Source of the DNA: Kitasatospora atroaurantiaca | GTDB taxonomy: Bacteria > Actinomycetota > Actinomycetes > Streptomycetales > Streptomycetaceae | NCBI RefSeq assembly: GCF_007828955.1 | Contig: NZ_VIVR01000001.1 | Location: 6,758,001 to 6,822,000, forward strand | Reading direction: 5' to 3' | Length of the DNA stretch: 64,000 nucleotides | Shown here: positions 15,697 through 26,858 of the stretch, in pieces | How the letters are laid out: each line of letters opens with the position of its first letter | How positions within the stretch are numbered: position 1 is the first letter of the stretch | Translations under genes and position numbers: made by a program | The notes under the pieces: generated by a model | Databases searched by the model: none | What the model was told of the DNA's origin: nothing | What the model saw: the letters and a program-made list of their open reading frames with translations, nothing else

Positions 15697-15763
15697 CGCG
15701 TTCACGGGGCTGACGTATCTTTGGCTACTGACGGGTAACCCAGTAGTGAAGGGCGTACCACCC

Positions 15764-16600
15764 ATGACCACCACGACACGCAGTGAGTTCGACCAGGGCA
15801 TCGCCCTGGCCCGGCGCCCGGGGGAGCCGGGCCTGTACGACGGCGAACTCGACGCCGGCTGGCAGATCGGCGGAGGCGTCAACGGCGGGCTGCTGCTCGC
15901 GGTGGCCGGACATGCGCTGTCGCTGGAGCTCGGCGAGCACGGCGAGCACGCCGACCCGGTCTCGATCAGCGGGTACTACCTCTCGGCGGCCAGACCCGGG
16001 CCAGCCACCGTCCGCACCGAGCCGGTCCGCCAGGGCCGCAGCCTCTCCACCGGCACCGCCTCGCTCAGCCAGGGCGGCGAGGAGCGGCTGCGCGTGCTCG
16101 CCACGTACGGGGATCTGGCCGGCGCCGAGGACGACGTGCGCACCACGGCCCGGCCGCCGCAGCTGCCGCCGCCCGAGGAGTGCATCGGCATGGAGCACGC
16201 GCCCAAGGCGCTGATCAAGCAGGCCGCCCTGCTGGAGCGCTTCGACCTGCGGCTGGACCCGTCGACCGTCGGGTGGGCGGTCGGGCAGCCGTCCGGGAAC
16301 GGGCGGATCCAGGGCTGGTTCAGGCTGGCCGACGGGCGCGAGCCGGACCCGCTGATGCTGCTCCTGGTCGCGGACGCGCTGCCGCCGGTGACCTTCGACC
16401 TCGGTATGCCGGGCTGGGCGCCGACCATCGAGCTGACGGTCCATCTGCGGGCCAGGCCGGTGCCGGGCTGGCTGCGCGTCAGCCACGCCACCCGCAACCT
16501 GGCCGGCGGCTACTTCGAGGAGGACGCCGAGGTGTGGGACGAGTCCGGCCGCCTGGTCGCCCAGTCCCGCCAGCTCGCCCGGGCCCCGAGGCCGCAGTAG
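15764..16600 (+). CDS. Acyl-CoA thioesterase family protein (double hotdog)
   Basis: The 278-residue protein looks like a TesB-type tandem hotdog thioesterase. The first hotdog includes WQIGGGVNGGLLLAVAGHAL (the helix that packs in the sheet) and later VRQGRSLSTGTASLSQGGEE. The second includes DPLMLLLVADALPPVTFDLG and VPGWLRVSHATRNLAGGYFEEDAEVWD. Such enzymes hydrolyse acyl-CoA thioesters in the cytoplasm; chain preference is unknown. ATG 15764 is preferred (GAAGGG 10 nt upstream); GTG 15746 is possible. It is a single gene after the nusB terminator. Confidence 0.8.
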   Translation: MTTTTRSEFDQGIALARRPGEPGLYDGELDAGWQIGGGVNGGLLLAVAGHALSLELGEHGEHADPVSISGYYLSAARPGPATVRTEPVRQGRSLSTGTASLSQGGEERLRVLATYGDLAGAEDDVRTTARPPQLPPPEECIGMEHAPKALIKQAALLERFDLRLDPSTVGWAVGQPSGNGRIQGWFRLADGREPDPLMLLLVADALPPVTFDLGMPGWAPTIELTVHLRARPVPGWLRVSHATRNLAGGYFEEDAEVWDESGRLVAQSRQLARAPRPQ

Positions 16601-16723
16601 CCGAACCGTCACGTTCAGTTACAACTCTGTGACATGCGGTGCGTGTGCGACCCGTGGGGGCGGGGAGGAAGAGGATCAGCGGCACCCCCGCCGCTCCCGA
16701 TTCCCCGCCCCCAGGAGCCCCCG

Positions 16724-17614
16724 ATGTCCCGGAACAGCCGACCCCCCCGGACCTCCCGCTGCACCTCGGGCAACCCCGCCCGGGCCCGGATCCAGGCGCA
16801 GGCCCGCCGCCGTGAGGAGCAGGCCTTCATCACGGGCATCCTGACCAGCCGGGCCGACTTCGAGGCGGCCCGGCCGTGGCAGCTCACCGACGCCGCGGAC
16901 TTCGACAGCTACCTGCTCGACACCGCCGTCCTGCTCTCCGAGGCACAGCGCGCGTTCGGCACCGTCCAGGCCCGGATGTTCCACCCCGCGGACTTCGCCG
17001 ACTTCTGCCTGCTGCACCGCCTCGACCCCACCGAGCAGTCCGCGCGCGACCGCTACCTGGTCAACCCGGCGCTGCAGACCCAGCTGCTGCCCTACCAGGG
17101 CGAGGAGCTCTCCGGCGACTTCATCCCGCGCCTGGTCCGGGCCCGGGAGAGCGGGCTGACGCTGCGGCACATCGACCTGCTGCTGGACGGCGGGCTCTTC
17201 GGCCCCGACGAGGAGCTGGACCCGGCAGTACGTCAGGCGCACCAGCAGGGGGCCGAGCTGTTCCGGCGGATGCTGGTCGGGGCCGGCTGCGGGGCGTACC
17301 ACTTCCGCTGCGCCGTGGACGCTCCCGGCGGGCGGCTGGAGGCGGACGCCCGGATCCTGCACTGGGAGGACGGCGTGGTGCGGATCAACGACGAGGACCT
17401 CGACCTGGTCTGCGCGGTCTTCTGCGCGGGCCTGGTGCGCGAGCTGCCGGGGGCGGCGCTGCTGTACGGCTCGCAGGGCTCGGCGGGCGCCTGCGGCGAG
17501 TACCGGCAGGTCGCCTGGGCCTGGCAGAGCACGGGGTACGGCTACACGCCGGCGACCATGAGCCTGGGGGACGTGGAGGCGGAGCCGGGCTTCAGCCTCG
17601 GTACGGTGTGCTGA
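16724..17614 (+). CDS. Hypothetical protein of unknown family
   Basis: I do not recognise this 296-residue protein. A short basic N-terminus (RNSRPPRTSR, ARARIQAQARRREEQ) precedes an apparently globular, soluble, acidic body with no signal peptide or membrane segment. Features that stand out are FHPADFADFCLLHRLDP, LRHIDLLLDGGLFGPDEELD and AGCGAYHFRCAVDAPGG, plus a Cys- and Gly-rich C-terminal stretch (LYGSQGSAGACGEYRQVAWAW). ATG 16724 was selected because CAGGAG lies 6 nt upstream. It is monocistronic and ends at a strong hairpin shared with bldD. Confidence 0.6.
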   Translation: MSRNSRPPRTSRCTSGNPARARIQAQARRREEQAFITGILTSRADFEAARPWQLTDAADFDSYLLDTAVLLSEAQRAFGTVQARMFHPADFADFCLLHRLDPTEQSARDRYLVNPALQTQLLPYQGEELSGDFIPRLVRARESGLTLRHIDLLLDGGLFGPDEELDPAVRQAHQQGAELFRRMLVGAGCGAYHFRCAVDAPGGRLEADARILHWEDGVVRINDEDLDLVCAVFCAGLVRELPGAALLYGSQGSAGACGEYRQVAWAWQSTGYGYTPATMSLGDVEAEPGFSLGTVC

Positions 17615-17624
17615 GATGCCGACA

Positions 17625-17656
17625 GCGGGGCGGACAGCCGAAACTGTCCGCCCCGC
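17625..17656. terminator. Terminator between convergent genes (unknown gene and bldD)
   Basis: A 13-bp perfect stem (GCGGGGCGGACAG / CTGTCCGCCCCGC) with a 6-nt CCGAAA loop lies between the two convergent stop codons. Confidence 0.85.
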
Positions 17657-17683
17657 CGTGACGTTTCTGCACCTACCGAAAGG

Positions 17684-18187
17684 TCAGCCTGCGTCCTCGT
17701 CGCGCACCGCACGGCGCGCGTCCGGGTTCAGCACGCCCCAGCTGATCAGCTGCTCGGTGAGGATCGACGGCGACTGGTCGTAGATCACGGCCAGGGTGCG
17801 CAGGTCGTCCTGGCGGATCGAGAGCACCTTGCCGTTGTAGTCACCGCGCTGGCTCTGGATGGTGGCCGCATAGCGCTGCAGCGGACCGGCCTTCTCGGAC
17901 GGCACCTGGGTCAGTCTCTCCAGGTCGAGCACCAGGCGCGGCGGCGGCTCCGCCGCACCGCCCGGGGTACCGCCGGGCAGCAGCTCCTGCACCGGGACGC
18001 CGTAGAACTCGGCCAGCTCCGCGAGACGCTGCACCGTCACCGCACGGTCGCCGCGCTCGTAGGAGCCGACGACGACCGCCTTCCAGCGCCCCTGGGACTT
18101 CTCCTCGACGCCGTGCAGGGAGAGACCCTGCTGAGTGCGGATCGCTCGGAGTTTGCCTCCGAGTTGCTTCGCGTAGTCGCTGGACAT
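17684..18187 (-). CDS. bldD: Developmental master repressor BldD
   Basis: The 167-residue protein represses sporulation genes during vegetative growth when dimerised by tetrameric cyclic di-GMP. The N-terminal HTH includes LGGKLRAIRTQQGLSLHGVEEKS and VVVGSYERGDRAVTVQRL. The C-terminal ligand domain carries both halves of the c-di-GMP signature: RGD, then eight residues, then RQDD (RXD-X8-RXXD). Start MSSDYAKQLGGK and length match the family. It is divergent from pyrR, the order known in Streptomyces. Its promoter region holds BldD-like half sites, consistent with autoregulation. Confidence 0.97.
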   Translation of the reverse strand: MSSDYAKQLGGKLRAIRTQQGLSLHGVEEKSQGRWKAVVVGSYERGDRAVTVQRLAELAEFYGVPVQELLPGGTPGGAAEPPPRLVLDLERLTQVPSEKAGPLQRYAATIQSQRGDYNGKVLSIRQDDLRTLAVIYDQSPSILTEQLISWGVLNPDARRAVRDEDAG

Positions 18188-18301
18188 TGGTCTCCCCGGA
18201 CGAGATTGCTTCGCGTTGAGCGTTGGGTGTGAGCCACGAGGATGCGGGTGGTCGACGCCGGCCCGGCCGCCCTACCGGTGGGTTCGACGGCCGTCTCGTA
18301 A

Positions 18302-18338
18302 CTCACTGTGAGGTTACGTAGAGTGAGGTAGTCGCGTC
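18302..18338 (-). promoter_or_regulatory. bldD promoter with BldD-like half sites
   Basis: On the minus strand TTGACG and TAACCT are spaced 18 bp apart, a plausible -35/-10 pair. On the plus strand GTGAGGT occurs twice (18308-18314 and 18323-18329), and CTCAC at 18302-18306 makes the palindrome CTCACTGTGAG with the first copy. BldD boxes are built from AGTGA/TCACC half sites, so autorepression is likely. Confidence 0.5.
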
Positions 18339-18510
18339 AAGCCGAATGGGGCAGTCGTGCGAATAGCCCGGGCCCGGAGCGCCGGCTGCGCGGTGGCGTC
18401 CGGCCTGACCTGCGATCTCGCGGGGTGCGGCGAGCCTGCGCCGGAGCGGCGTGATCACGCTGGTAGGATGGGCGCGGCTTCCGGCGCGACCGGTGGGCCA
18501 CTCCCCAGAC

Positions 18511-18550
18511 ATCCTTTAAAGCCCGTCCCGTGAGGCGGGGAAGGAGGTCG
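18511..18550 (+). promoter_or_regulatory. PyrR-binding hairpin overlapping the pyrR ribosome binding site
   Basis: The leader contains GTCCCGTGAGGC (18524-18535), which fits the known PyrR-binding loop consensus (UCCNGNGAGG core). It is flanked by CCCG/CGGG and CCTT/AAGG stem arms. The 3' arm includes the Shine-Dalgarno AAGGAGG (18541-18547) of pyrR. UMP-bound PyrR would stabilise the hairpin and hide the ribosome site. This mechanism is described for mycobacterial pyr mRNA. A possible -10 box TAGGAT lies at 18464-18469. Confidence 0.85.
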
Positions 18551-18558
18551 GCTTCGGC

Positions 18559-19176
18559 ATGACCACACGCATTGACAGCGCGCGTCCACCGCACCAGGTG
18601 CTCGACGCCACCGACGTCGCCCGGGTCATCACCCGCATCGCCCACGAGATCGTGGAGCGCGGCAAGGGCGCGGAGGACGTCGTCCTCCTCGGCATCCACA
18701 CCCGCGGGGTCCACCTCGCCCGCCGCCTGCACGCCAAGCTGGCGCAGATCACCGGCCGCGAGATCCCGCTCGGGACCCTGGACATCACGATGTACCGGGA
18801 CGACCTGCAGCTCAAGCCCGCCCGCGCGATGGAGCACACCGAGATACCGGCCGGCGGCATCGAGGGCAAGCTGGTCGTCCTGGTCGACGACGTGCTCTTC
18901 TCCGGCCGCACCATCCGCGCCGCGCTCGACGCGCTGAGCGACATCGGCCGCCCCCGCGCCGTCCAGCTCGCCGTCCTGGTCGACCGGGGCCACCGCGAGC
19001 TGCCGATCCGCGCCGACTACGTGGGCAAGAACCTGCCCACCTCGCTGCGCGAGGCGGTCCAGGTGCAGCTCTCCGACATCGACGGCCGCGACGCCGTCCT
19101 GGTCGGCGACCGCGACTACGCGGCCCGCTCCTCGCAGGCGATCGCCGAACCCACCGTCCCTCAGCCGGGGGAGTAG
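18559..19176 (+). CDS. pyrR: Bifunctional pyr operon regulator / uracil phosphoribosyltransferase
   Basis: The 205-residue protein belongs to the type I phosphoribosyltransferases. The PRPP-binding motif VVLVDDVLFSGRTIRAALDAL is complete. Other PyrR segments are IAHEIVERGKGAEDVVLLGIHTRGV, GTLDITMYRDDL and QLAVLVDRGHRELPIRADYVGKNLPTS. PyrR binds pyr mRNA when UMP or UTP is high and may have weak UPRTase activity. The binding hairpin is in its own leader. It is the first gene of the pyr operon; pyrB, its usual neighbour, does not follow. Confidence 0.96.
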   Translation: MTTRIDSARPPHQVLDATDVARVITRIAHEIVERGKGAEDVVLLGIHTRGVHLARRLHAKLAQITGREIPLGTLDITMYRDDLQLKPARAMEHTEIPAGGIEGKLVVLVDDVLFSGRTIRAALDALSDIGRPRAVQLAVLVDRGHRELPIRADYVGKNLPTSLREAVQVQLSDIDGRDAVLVGDRDYAARSSQAIAEPTVPQPGE

Positions 19177-19239
19177 CAGGGTGACCGCTCTCTCACCCGC
19201 AACGCCCTCCACCCCTGCACCGACCCCGGAGACCGCTCC

Positions 19240-20547
19240 ATGAGCACCAGCTATCTGATCCGCAACGCCCAGATCGTCGGCGGCGCCCCGCAGGACATCC
19301 TGATCGCGGACGGCGTGATCCAGGAGATCGGCTCCGGCATCACGACCGAGGCCGACGTCGACATCGACGCCCACGGCCTGATCGTCCTGCCCGGCCTGGT
19401 CGACCTGCACACCCACCTGCGCCAGCCCGGCAAGGAGGACGCCGAGACCGTCCTCACCGGCACGCAGGCCGCCGCCAAGGGCGGGTACACCGCCGTCCAC
19501 GCGATGGCCAACACCAGCCCGGTCGCCGACAACGCCGCCGTGGTCGAGCAGGTCTGGGAGCTCGGCAAGGCGTCCGGCTACTGCGATGTCCAGCCGGTCG
19601 GCGCCGTGACCGTCGGCCTGGAGGGCAAGGAGCTCGCCGAGCTGGCCGCGATGCACGGCTCCGCCGCGGGCGTCCGGGTCTTCTCCGACGACGGCAAGTG
19701 CGTCGACGACGCGGTGCTGATGCGCCGCGCGCTGGAGTACGTGAAGACCATCGGCGGTGTCGTCGCCCAGCACGCCCAGGAGCCGCGGCTCACCGAGGCG
19801 GCCCAGATGAACGAGGGCACGGTCTCGGCCAAGCTCGGCCTGGGCGGCTGGCCGGCCGTCGCCGAGGAGGCGATCATCGCCCGCGACGTGCTGCTCGCCT
19901 CGCACGCCGGCGCCCGTCTGCACGTCTGCCACGTCTCCACCGCCGGCTCGGTACGGATCATCCGCTGGGCCAAGGCGCAGGGCTGGGACGTCACCGCCGA
20001 GGTGACGCCGCACCACCTGCTGCTCACCGACGAGCTGGTCCGCTCCGGCGACCCGGTCTACAAGGTCAACCCGCCGCTGCGTACCGAGGCCGACGTTCTG
20101 GCGCTGCGCTCGGCGCTGTCCGACGGCACCATCGACGCCGTCGCCACCGACCACGCCCCGCACCCCGACGCCGACAAGGACTGCGCCTGGGCCGTCGCCG
20201 CGATGGGCATGGTCGGCCTCGAGACCGCGCTCTCGGTGGTGCAGCAGACCATGGTCGAGACCGGCCTGCTGACCTGGGAGGGCGTGGCCGACCGCATGTC
20301 GCACCGCCCCGCCAGGATCGGCCGGCTGGACGGCCACGGCCGCCGCGTCTCGGTCGGTGAGCCTGCAAACCTGGTGCTCTTCGATCCCGCGTACCGTGGG
20401 ACCGTGAACGCCGAGACCTTCGCGAGCCGCAGCCGCAACACCCCCTACCGGGGCCTTGAGCTGCCCGGACGGGTGCACGCCACCTTCCTGCGCGGCGTCC
20501 CCACCGTGCTGGCCGGCGAGCTGGTCGAGCCGGGTGAGCTCGCGTGA
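19240..20547 (+). CDS. pyrC: Dihydroorotase
   Basis: The 435-residue amidohydrolase cyclises carbamoyl aspartate to dihydroorotate. Zinc ligands appear in VDLHTHLRQPGKED (DXHXH), QHAQEP, CHVSTAGS and AVATDHAPH (catalytic Asp). It follows pyrR by only 63 bp, leaving no room for pyrB. Its TGA overlaps the GTG of the next membrane protein gene. The start at ATG 19240 is preceded by CCGGAGA. Confidence 0.97.
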   Translation: MSTSYLIRNAQIVGGAPQDILIADGVIQEIGSGITTEADVDIDAHGLIVLPGLVDLHTHLRQPGKEDAETVLTGTQAAAKGGYTAVHAMANTSPVADNAAVVEQVWELGKASGYCDVQPVGAVTVGLEGKELAELAAMHGSAAGVRVFSDDGKCVDDAVLMRRALEYVKTIGGVVAQHAQEPRLTEAAQMNEGTVSAKLGLGGWPAVAEEAIIARDVLLASHAGARLHVCHVSTAGSVRIIRWAKAQGWDVTAEVTPHHLLLTDELVRSGDPVYKVNPPLRTEADVLALRSALSDGTIDAVATDHAPHPDADKDCAWAVAAMGMVGLETALSVVQQTMVETGLLTWEGVADRMSHRPARIGRLDGHGRRVSVGEPANLVLFDPAYRGTVNAETFASRSRNTPYRGLELPGRVHATFLRGVPTVLAGELVEPGELA

Positions 20548-21107
20548 TCGCGAACCTCGCGCAGGAGCAGGCGAAGGTCACCAACTGGCCCGGCTACATC
20601 GGCTGGACGGTCGGCCTGCTGATCGTGATCGGCCTGGTCTACTGGCTGATGCGCCAGGGCTGGAACTGGCGCCGAACCCTGCAGTCCGACCTGCCCCCGC
20701 TGCCCGCCGTCCCGGCCGATCCCGGGCCGGCCCTGCTGGAGGCGAACGGCCGGTACCACGGGACCACCACCGCCGGGAACTGGCTCGACCGGGTGGTCGC
20801 CCACGGCCTCGGCACCCGCAGCCTGGCCGAGCTCACCCTCACCGAGCGGGGCCTGCTGGTCCGCCGGCCGGGTGACGTCGACCTCTGGATCCCGGCCGAG
20901 GACCTGACCGGTGCCCGGACGGATTCCGGCATCGCGGGCAAGGTCGTCCCGGCCGGCCTGCTGGTCGTCACCTGGACGCTCCAGGGGACGGTGCTGGATT
21001 CCGGCTTCCGCGCGGACCACCCTGATGAGCACGCCGCCTGGGTCGCGGCGGTCGATGCTCTCGCCATACGTACGAAGACGAAGAAGACGGAAGAGGCCGC
21101 CTCATGA
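20544..21107 (+). CDS. Membrane-anchored PH-like domain protein of the pyr operon
   Basis: The 187-residue protein has one N-terminal membrane helix (residues ~15-37, IGWTVGLLIVIGLVYWLM). A cytoplasmic beta-rich region follows: NGRYHGTTTAGNWLDRVVAHGLG, ELTLTERGLLVRRPGDVDLWIPAEDL and VVPAGLLVVTWTLQGTVLDSGF. The pattern resembles the PH-like membrane protein found at this position in other Streptomyces pyr operons. Its function is unknown. It overlaps pyrC (GTGA) and carA (ATGA), so it is translationally coupled between two pyrimidine enzymes. Confidence 0.8.
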   Translation: MIANLAQEQAKVTNWPGYIGWTVGLLIVIGLVYWLMRQGWNWRRTLQSDLPPLPAVPADPGPALLEANGRYHGTTTAGNWLDRVVAHGLGTRSLAELTLTERGLLVRRPGDVDLWIPAEDLTGARTDSGIAGKVVPAGLLVVTWTLQGTVLDSGFRADHPDEHAAWVAAVDALAIRTKTKKTEEAAS

Positions 21108-22279
21108 CCGCACCTGCCCCCACCACACAGCGCCTCAGGCGGGAGCGTGTGCCTGCCGTGCTCGTCCTCGAGGACGGCCGGACCTTCCGTGGCCAGGCCT
21201 ACGGCGCCATCGGCGAGACCTTCGGCGAGGCGGTCTTCAACACCGGCATGTCCGGCTACCAGGAGACCCTCACCGATCCGTCGTACCACCGCCAGGTGGT
21301 CGTGATGACGGCCCCTCAGATCGGCAACACCGGCTGGAACGACGAGGACGACGAGTCCAAGCAGATCTGGGTCGCCGGGTACGTCGTCCGTGACCCCTCG
21401 CGGATCCCCTCCAACTGGCGCTCCCGGCGCTCGCTGGACGAGGAGCTCGCCAACCAGGGCGTCGTCGGCATCAGCGGCATCGACACCCGCGCGCTCACCC
21501 GCCACCTGCGGGAGCGCGGCGCGATGCGCGTCGGCATCTTCTCCGGCCCCGCCCTGGCGGACGAGCACGCGCTGCTCGCCCGGGTGCTGCAGGCCCCCGA
21601 GATGAAGGGCGCCGACCTCTGCGCCGAGGTCGCCACCACCGAGCCGTACGTCGTCCCGGCCGTCGGCGAGAAGCGCTTCACGGTCGCCGCGGTGGACCTC
21701 GGCATCAAGGCGATGACCCCGCAGCGGATGGCCGAGCGCGGCATCGAGGTGCACGTGCTCCCCGCCAACTCCACCATCGAGGACGTCTACGCGGTCAACC
21801 CCGACGGCGTGTTCTTCTCCAACGGCCCGGGCGACCCGGCCACCGCCGACCACCAGGTCGCGGTGATGCAGGGCGTGCTGGAGCGCAAGACGCCGCTGTT
21901 CGGCATCTGCTTCGGCAACCAGATCCTCGGCCGCGCGCTGGGCTTCGGCACGTACAAGCTCAAGTACGGCCACCGGGGCATCAACCAGCCCGTCCAGGAC
22001 CGCAGCACCGGCAAGGTCGAGGTCACCGCGCACAACCACGGCTTCGCCGTGAACGCGCCGCTGGACAAGGTCAGCGACACGCCGTACGGCCGTGCCGAGG
22101 TCTCCCATGTCTGCCTGAACGACGACGTGGTCGAGGGCCTGCAGTGCCTCGATGTGCCCGCTTTCTCCGTGCAGTACCACCCCGAGGCCGCCGCCGGCCC
22201 GCACGATGCGGCTTACCTCTTCGACCGCTTCGTTGACCTGATGGCCGGTGCCCCGGCCCGCACCACCGCAGGGAGCTGA
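21104..22279 (+). CDS. carA: Carbamoyl phosphate synthase, small (glutaminase) subunit
   Basis: The 391-residue protein hydrolyses glutamine and passes ammonia to CarB. The N-terminal CarA domain includes LEDGRTFRGQAYG and FNTGMSGYQETLTDPSYH. The class I amidotransferase domain has the nucleophile in FGICFGNQILGRALG and the His-Glu pair in VQYHPEAAAGPHD. The ATG overlaps the preceding stop, and carB follows after 3 bp. It serves both pyrimidine and arginine synthesis. Confidence 0.97.
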   Translation: MTAPAPTTQRLRRERVPAVLVLEDGRTFRGQAYGAIGETFGEAVFNTGMSGYQETLTDPSYHRQVVVMTAPQIGNTGWNDEDDESKQIWVAGYVVRDPSRIPSNWRSRRSLDEELANQGVVGISGIDTRALTRHLRERGAMRVGIFSGPALADEHALLARVLQAPEMKGADLCAEVATTEPYVVPAVGEKRFTVAAVDLGIKAMTPQRMAERGIEVHVLPANSTIEDVYAVNPDGVFFSNGPGDPATADHQVAVMQGVLERKTPLFGICFGNQILGRALGFGTYKLKYGHRGINQPVQDRSTGKVEVTAHNHGFAVNAPLDKVSDTPYGRAEVSHVCLNDDVVEGLQCLDVPAFSVQYHPEAAAGPHDAAYLFDRFVDLMAGAPARTTAGS

Positions 22280-22282
22280 CCC

Positions 22283-25591
<3,309 letters not shown>

Positions 25592-25600
25592 CAGGACCCT

Positions 25601-25633
25601 AGTGGGGGGCACCGAGACCTGGTGCCCCCCACT
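25601..25633 (+). terminator. Strong hairpin between carB and pyrD (terminator or attenuator)
   Basis: A perfect 13-bp stem (AGTGGGGGGCACC / GGTGCCCCCCACT) with a 7-nt loop begins 9 bp after carB. There is no T-tract. It ends 28 bp before the TTG start of the class 2 pyrD. It may separate the upstream pyr genes from the downstream ones or stabilise the carB mRNA end. Confidence 0.7.
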
Positions 25634-25661
25634 TCCATGCCCTCTGAGGAAGGCTCAGCTT

Positions 25662-26762
25662 TTGTACAAGCTTCTGTTCAACCTGGTCTTCAAGAAGATG
25701 GACCCGGAGAAGGCCCACCACCTCGCCTTCTTCTGGATCCGTCTCGCGGCCTCCGTCCCGGGCCTCAAGCAGCTGGTCCGCCTGGCGCTGGCCCCGCGCG
25801 ACCCCGCGCTGCGGACCACCGCGCTCGGGCTCGACCTGCCCGGTCCGTTCGGGCTCGGCGCGGGCTTCGACAAGAACGGCATCGGCATCGACGGCCTGTC
25901 GATGCTGGGCTTCGACTTCATCGAGGTCGGCACCATCACCGGTGAGCCGCAGCCGGGCAACCCCGCGCCGCGGCTGTTCCGCCTGGTCGAGGACCGCGCG
26001 CTGATCAACCGGATGGGCTTCAACAACCAGGGCTCGGAGCGGGTCGCCGCCCGCCTGGCCCCCCGTCAGCGCACCACCTCCACCCCGGTGGTGGGCGTCA
26101 ACATCGGCAAGACCAAGGTGGTCGAGGAGGTCGACGCCACCGCGGACTACCTCAAGAGCACCGAGCGGCTCGCGCCGCACGCGGACTACCTGGTGGTCAA
26201 CGTCAGCTCGCCGAACACCCCCGGCCTGCGCAACCTCCAGGCCGTCGAGATCCTCGGCCCGCTGCTCTGGGACGTCCGCAAGAAGGCCGACGAGGTCACC
26301 TCCCACCATGTCCCGCTGCTGGTGAAGATCGCCCCCGACCTGGCCGACGAGGACATCGACGAGATCGCCGACATGGCGCTGCACCTCGGCCTGGACGGCA
26401 TCATCGCCACCAACACGACGATCGGCCGCGAGGGGCTGAAGGAGTCGGCCGCGCGGATCGAGGAGATCGGCATGGGCGGGCTCTCCGGCGCCCCGCTGAA
26501 GGCCCGCTCGCTGGAGGTGCTGCAGCGCCTGCGCGCCCGCACCGAGGGCCGGCTGACGCTGGTCGCGGTCGGCGGCATCGAGACCGCCGAGGACGCGTGG
26601 GAGCGGATCGTCCACGGCGCCGACCTGGTGCAGGGGTACAGCGCCTTCATCTACGAGGGCCCGTTCTGGATGCGCCGGATGCACAAGGGCCTGTCGGCGC
26701 GGCTGAAGGCCGGCGGCTTCAAGAACATCGCCGAGGCGGTGGGCACCGCGAAGGCCGCATGA
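25662..26762 (+). CDS. pyrD: Dihydroorotate dehydrogenase, class 2 (quinone-dependent)
   Basis: The 366-residue flavoprotein oxidises dihydroorotate to orotate and passes electrons to quinone. The amphipathic membrane-docking N-terminus of class 2 enzymes is present (YKLLFNLVFKKMDPEKAHHL). FMN and substrate motifs include FGLGAGFDKNGIGIDGL, NRMGFNNQGSERVAARL, the catalytic Ser in VNVSSPNTPGLRNLQ, and TNTTIGREGL. TTG 25662 is chosen because GAGGAAGG lies 8 nt upstream; the ORF continues upstream through the hairpin. A second, class 1B enzyme is encoded two genes later. Confidence 0.95.
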   Translation: MYKLLFNLVFKKMDPEKAHHLAFFWIRLAASVPGLKQLVRLALAPRDPALRTTALGLDLPGPFGLGAGFDKNGIGIDGLSMLGFDFIEVGTITGEPQPGNPAPRLFRLVEDRALINRMGFNNQGSERVAARLAPRQRTTSTPVVGVNIGKTKVVEEVDATADYLKSTERLAPHADYLVVNVSSPNTPGLRNLQAVEILGPLLWDVRKKADEVTSHHVPLLVKIAPDLADEDIDEIADMALHLGLDGIIATNTTIGREGLKESAARIEEIGMGGLSGAPLKARSLEVLQRLRARTEGRLTLVAVGGIETAEDAWERIVHGADLVQGYSAFIYEGPFWMRRMHKGLSARLKAGGFKNIAEAVGTAKAA

Positions 26763-26858
26763 CAGCTCGAAACGGTGTGCGGACAAAGTGACAGGTCACG
26801 GTCCGGTTTGCCAGAGTGCACTCCGTCAAGCGCGTAGGGCAGCCGAAAGGTGAACCAC

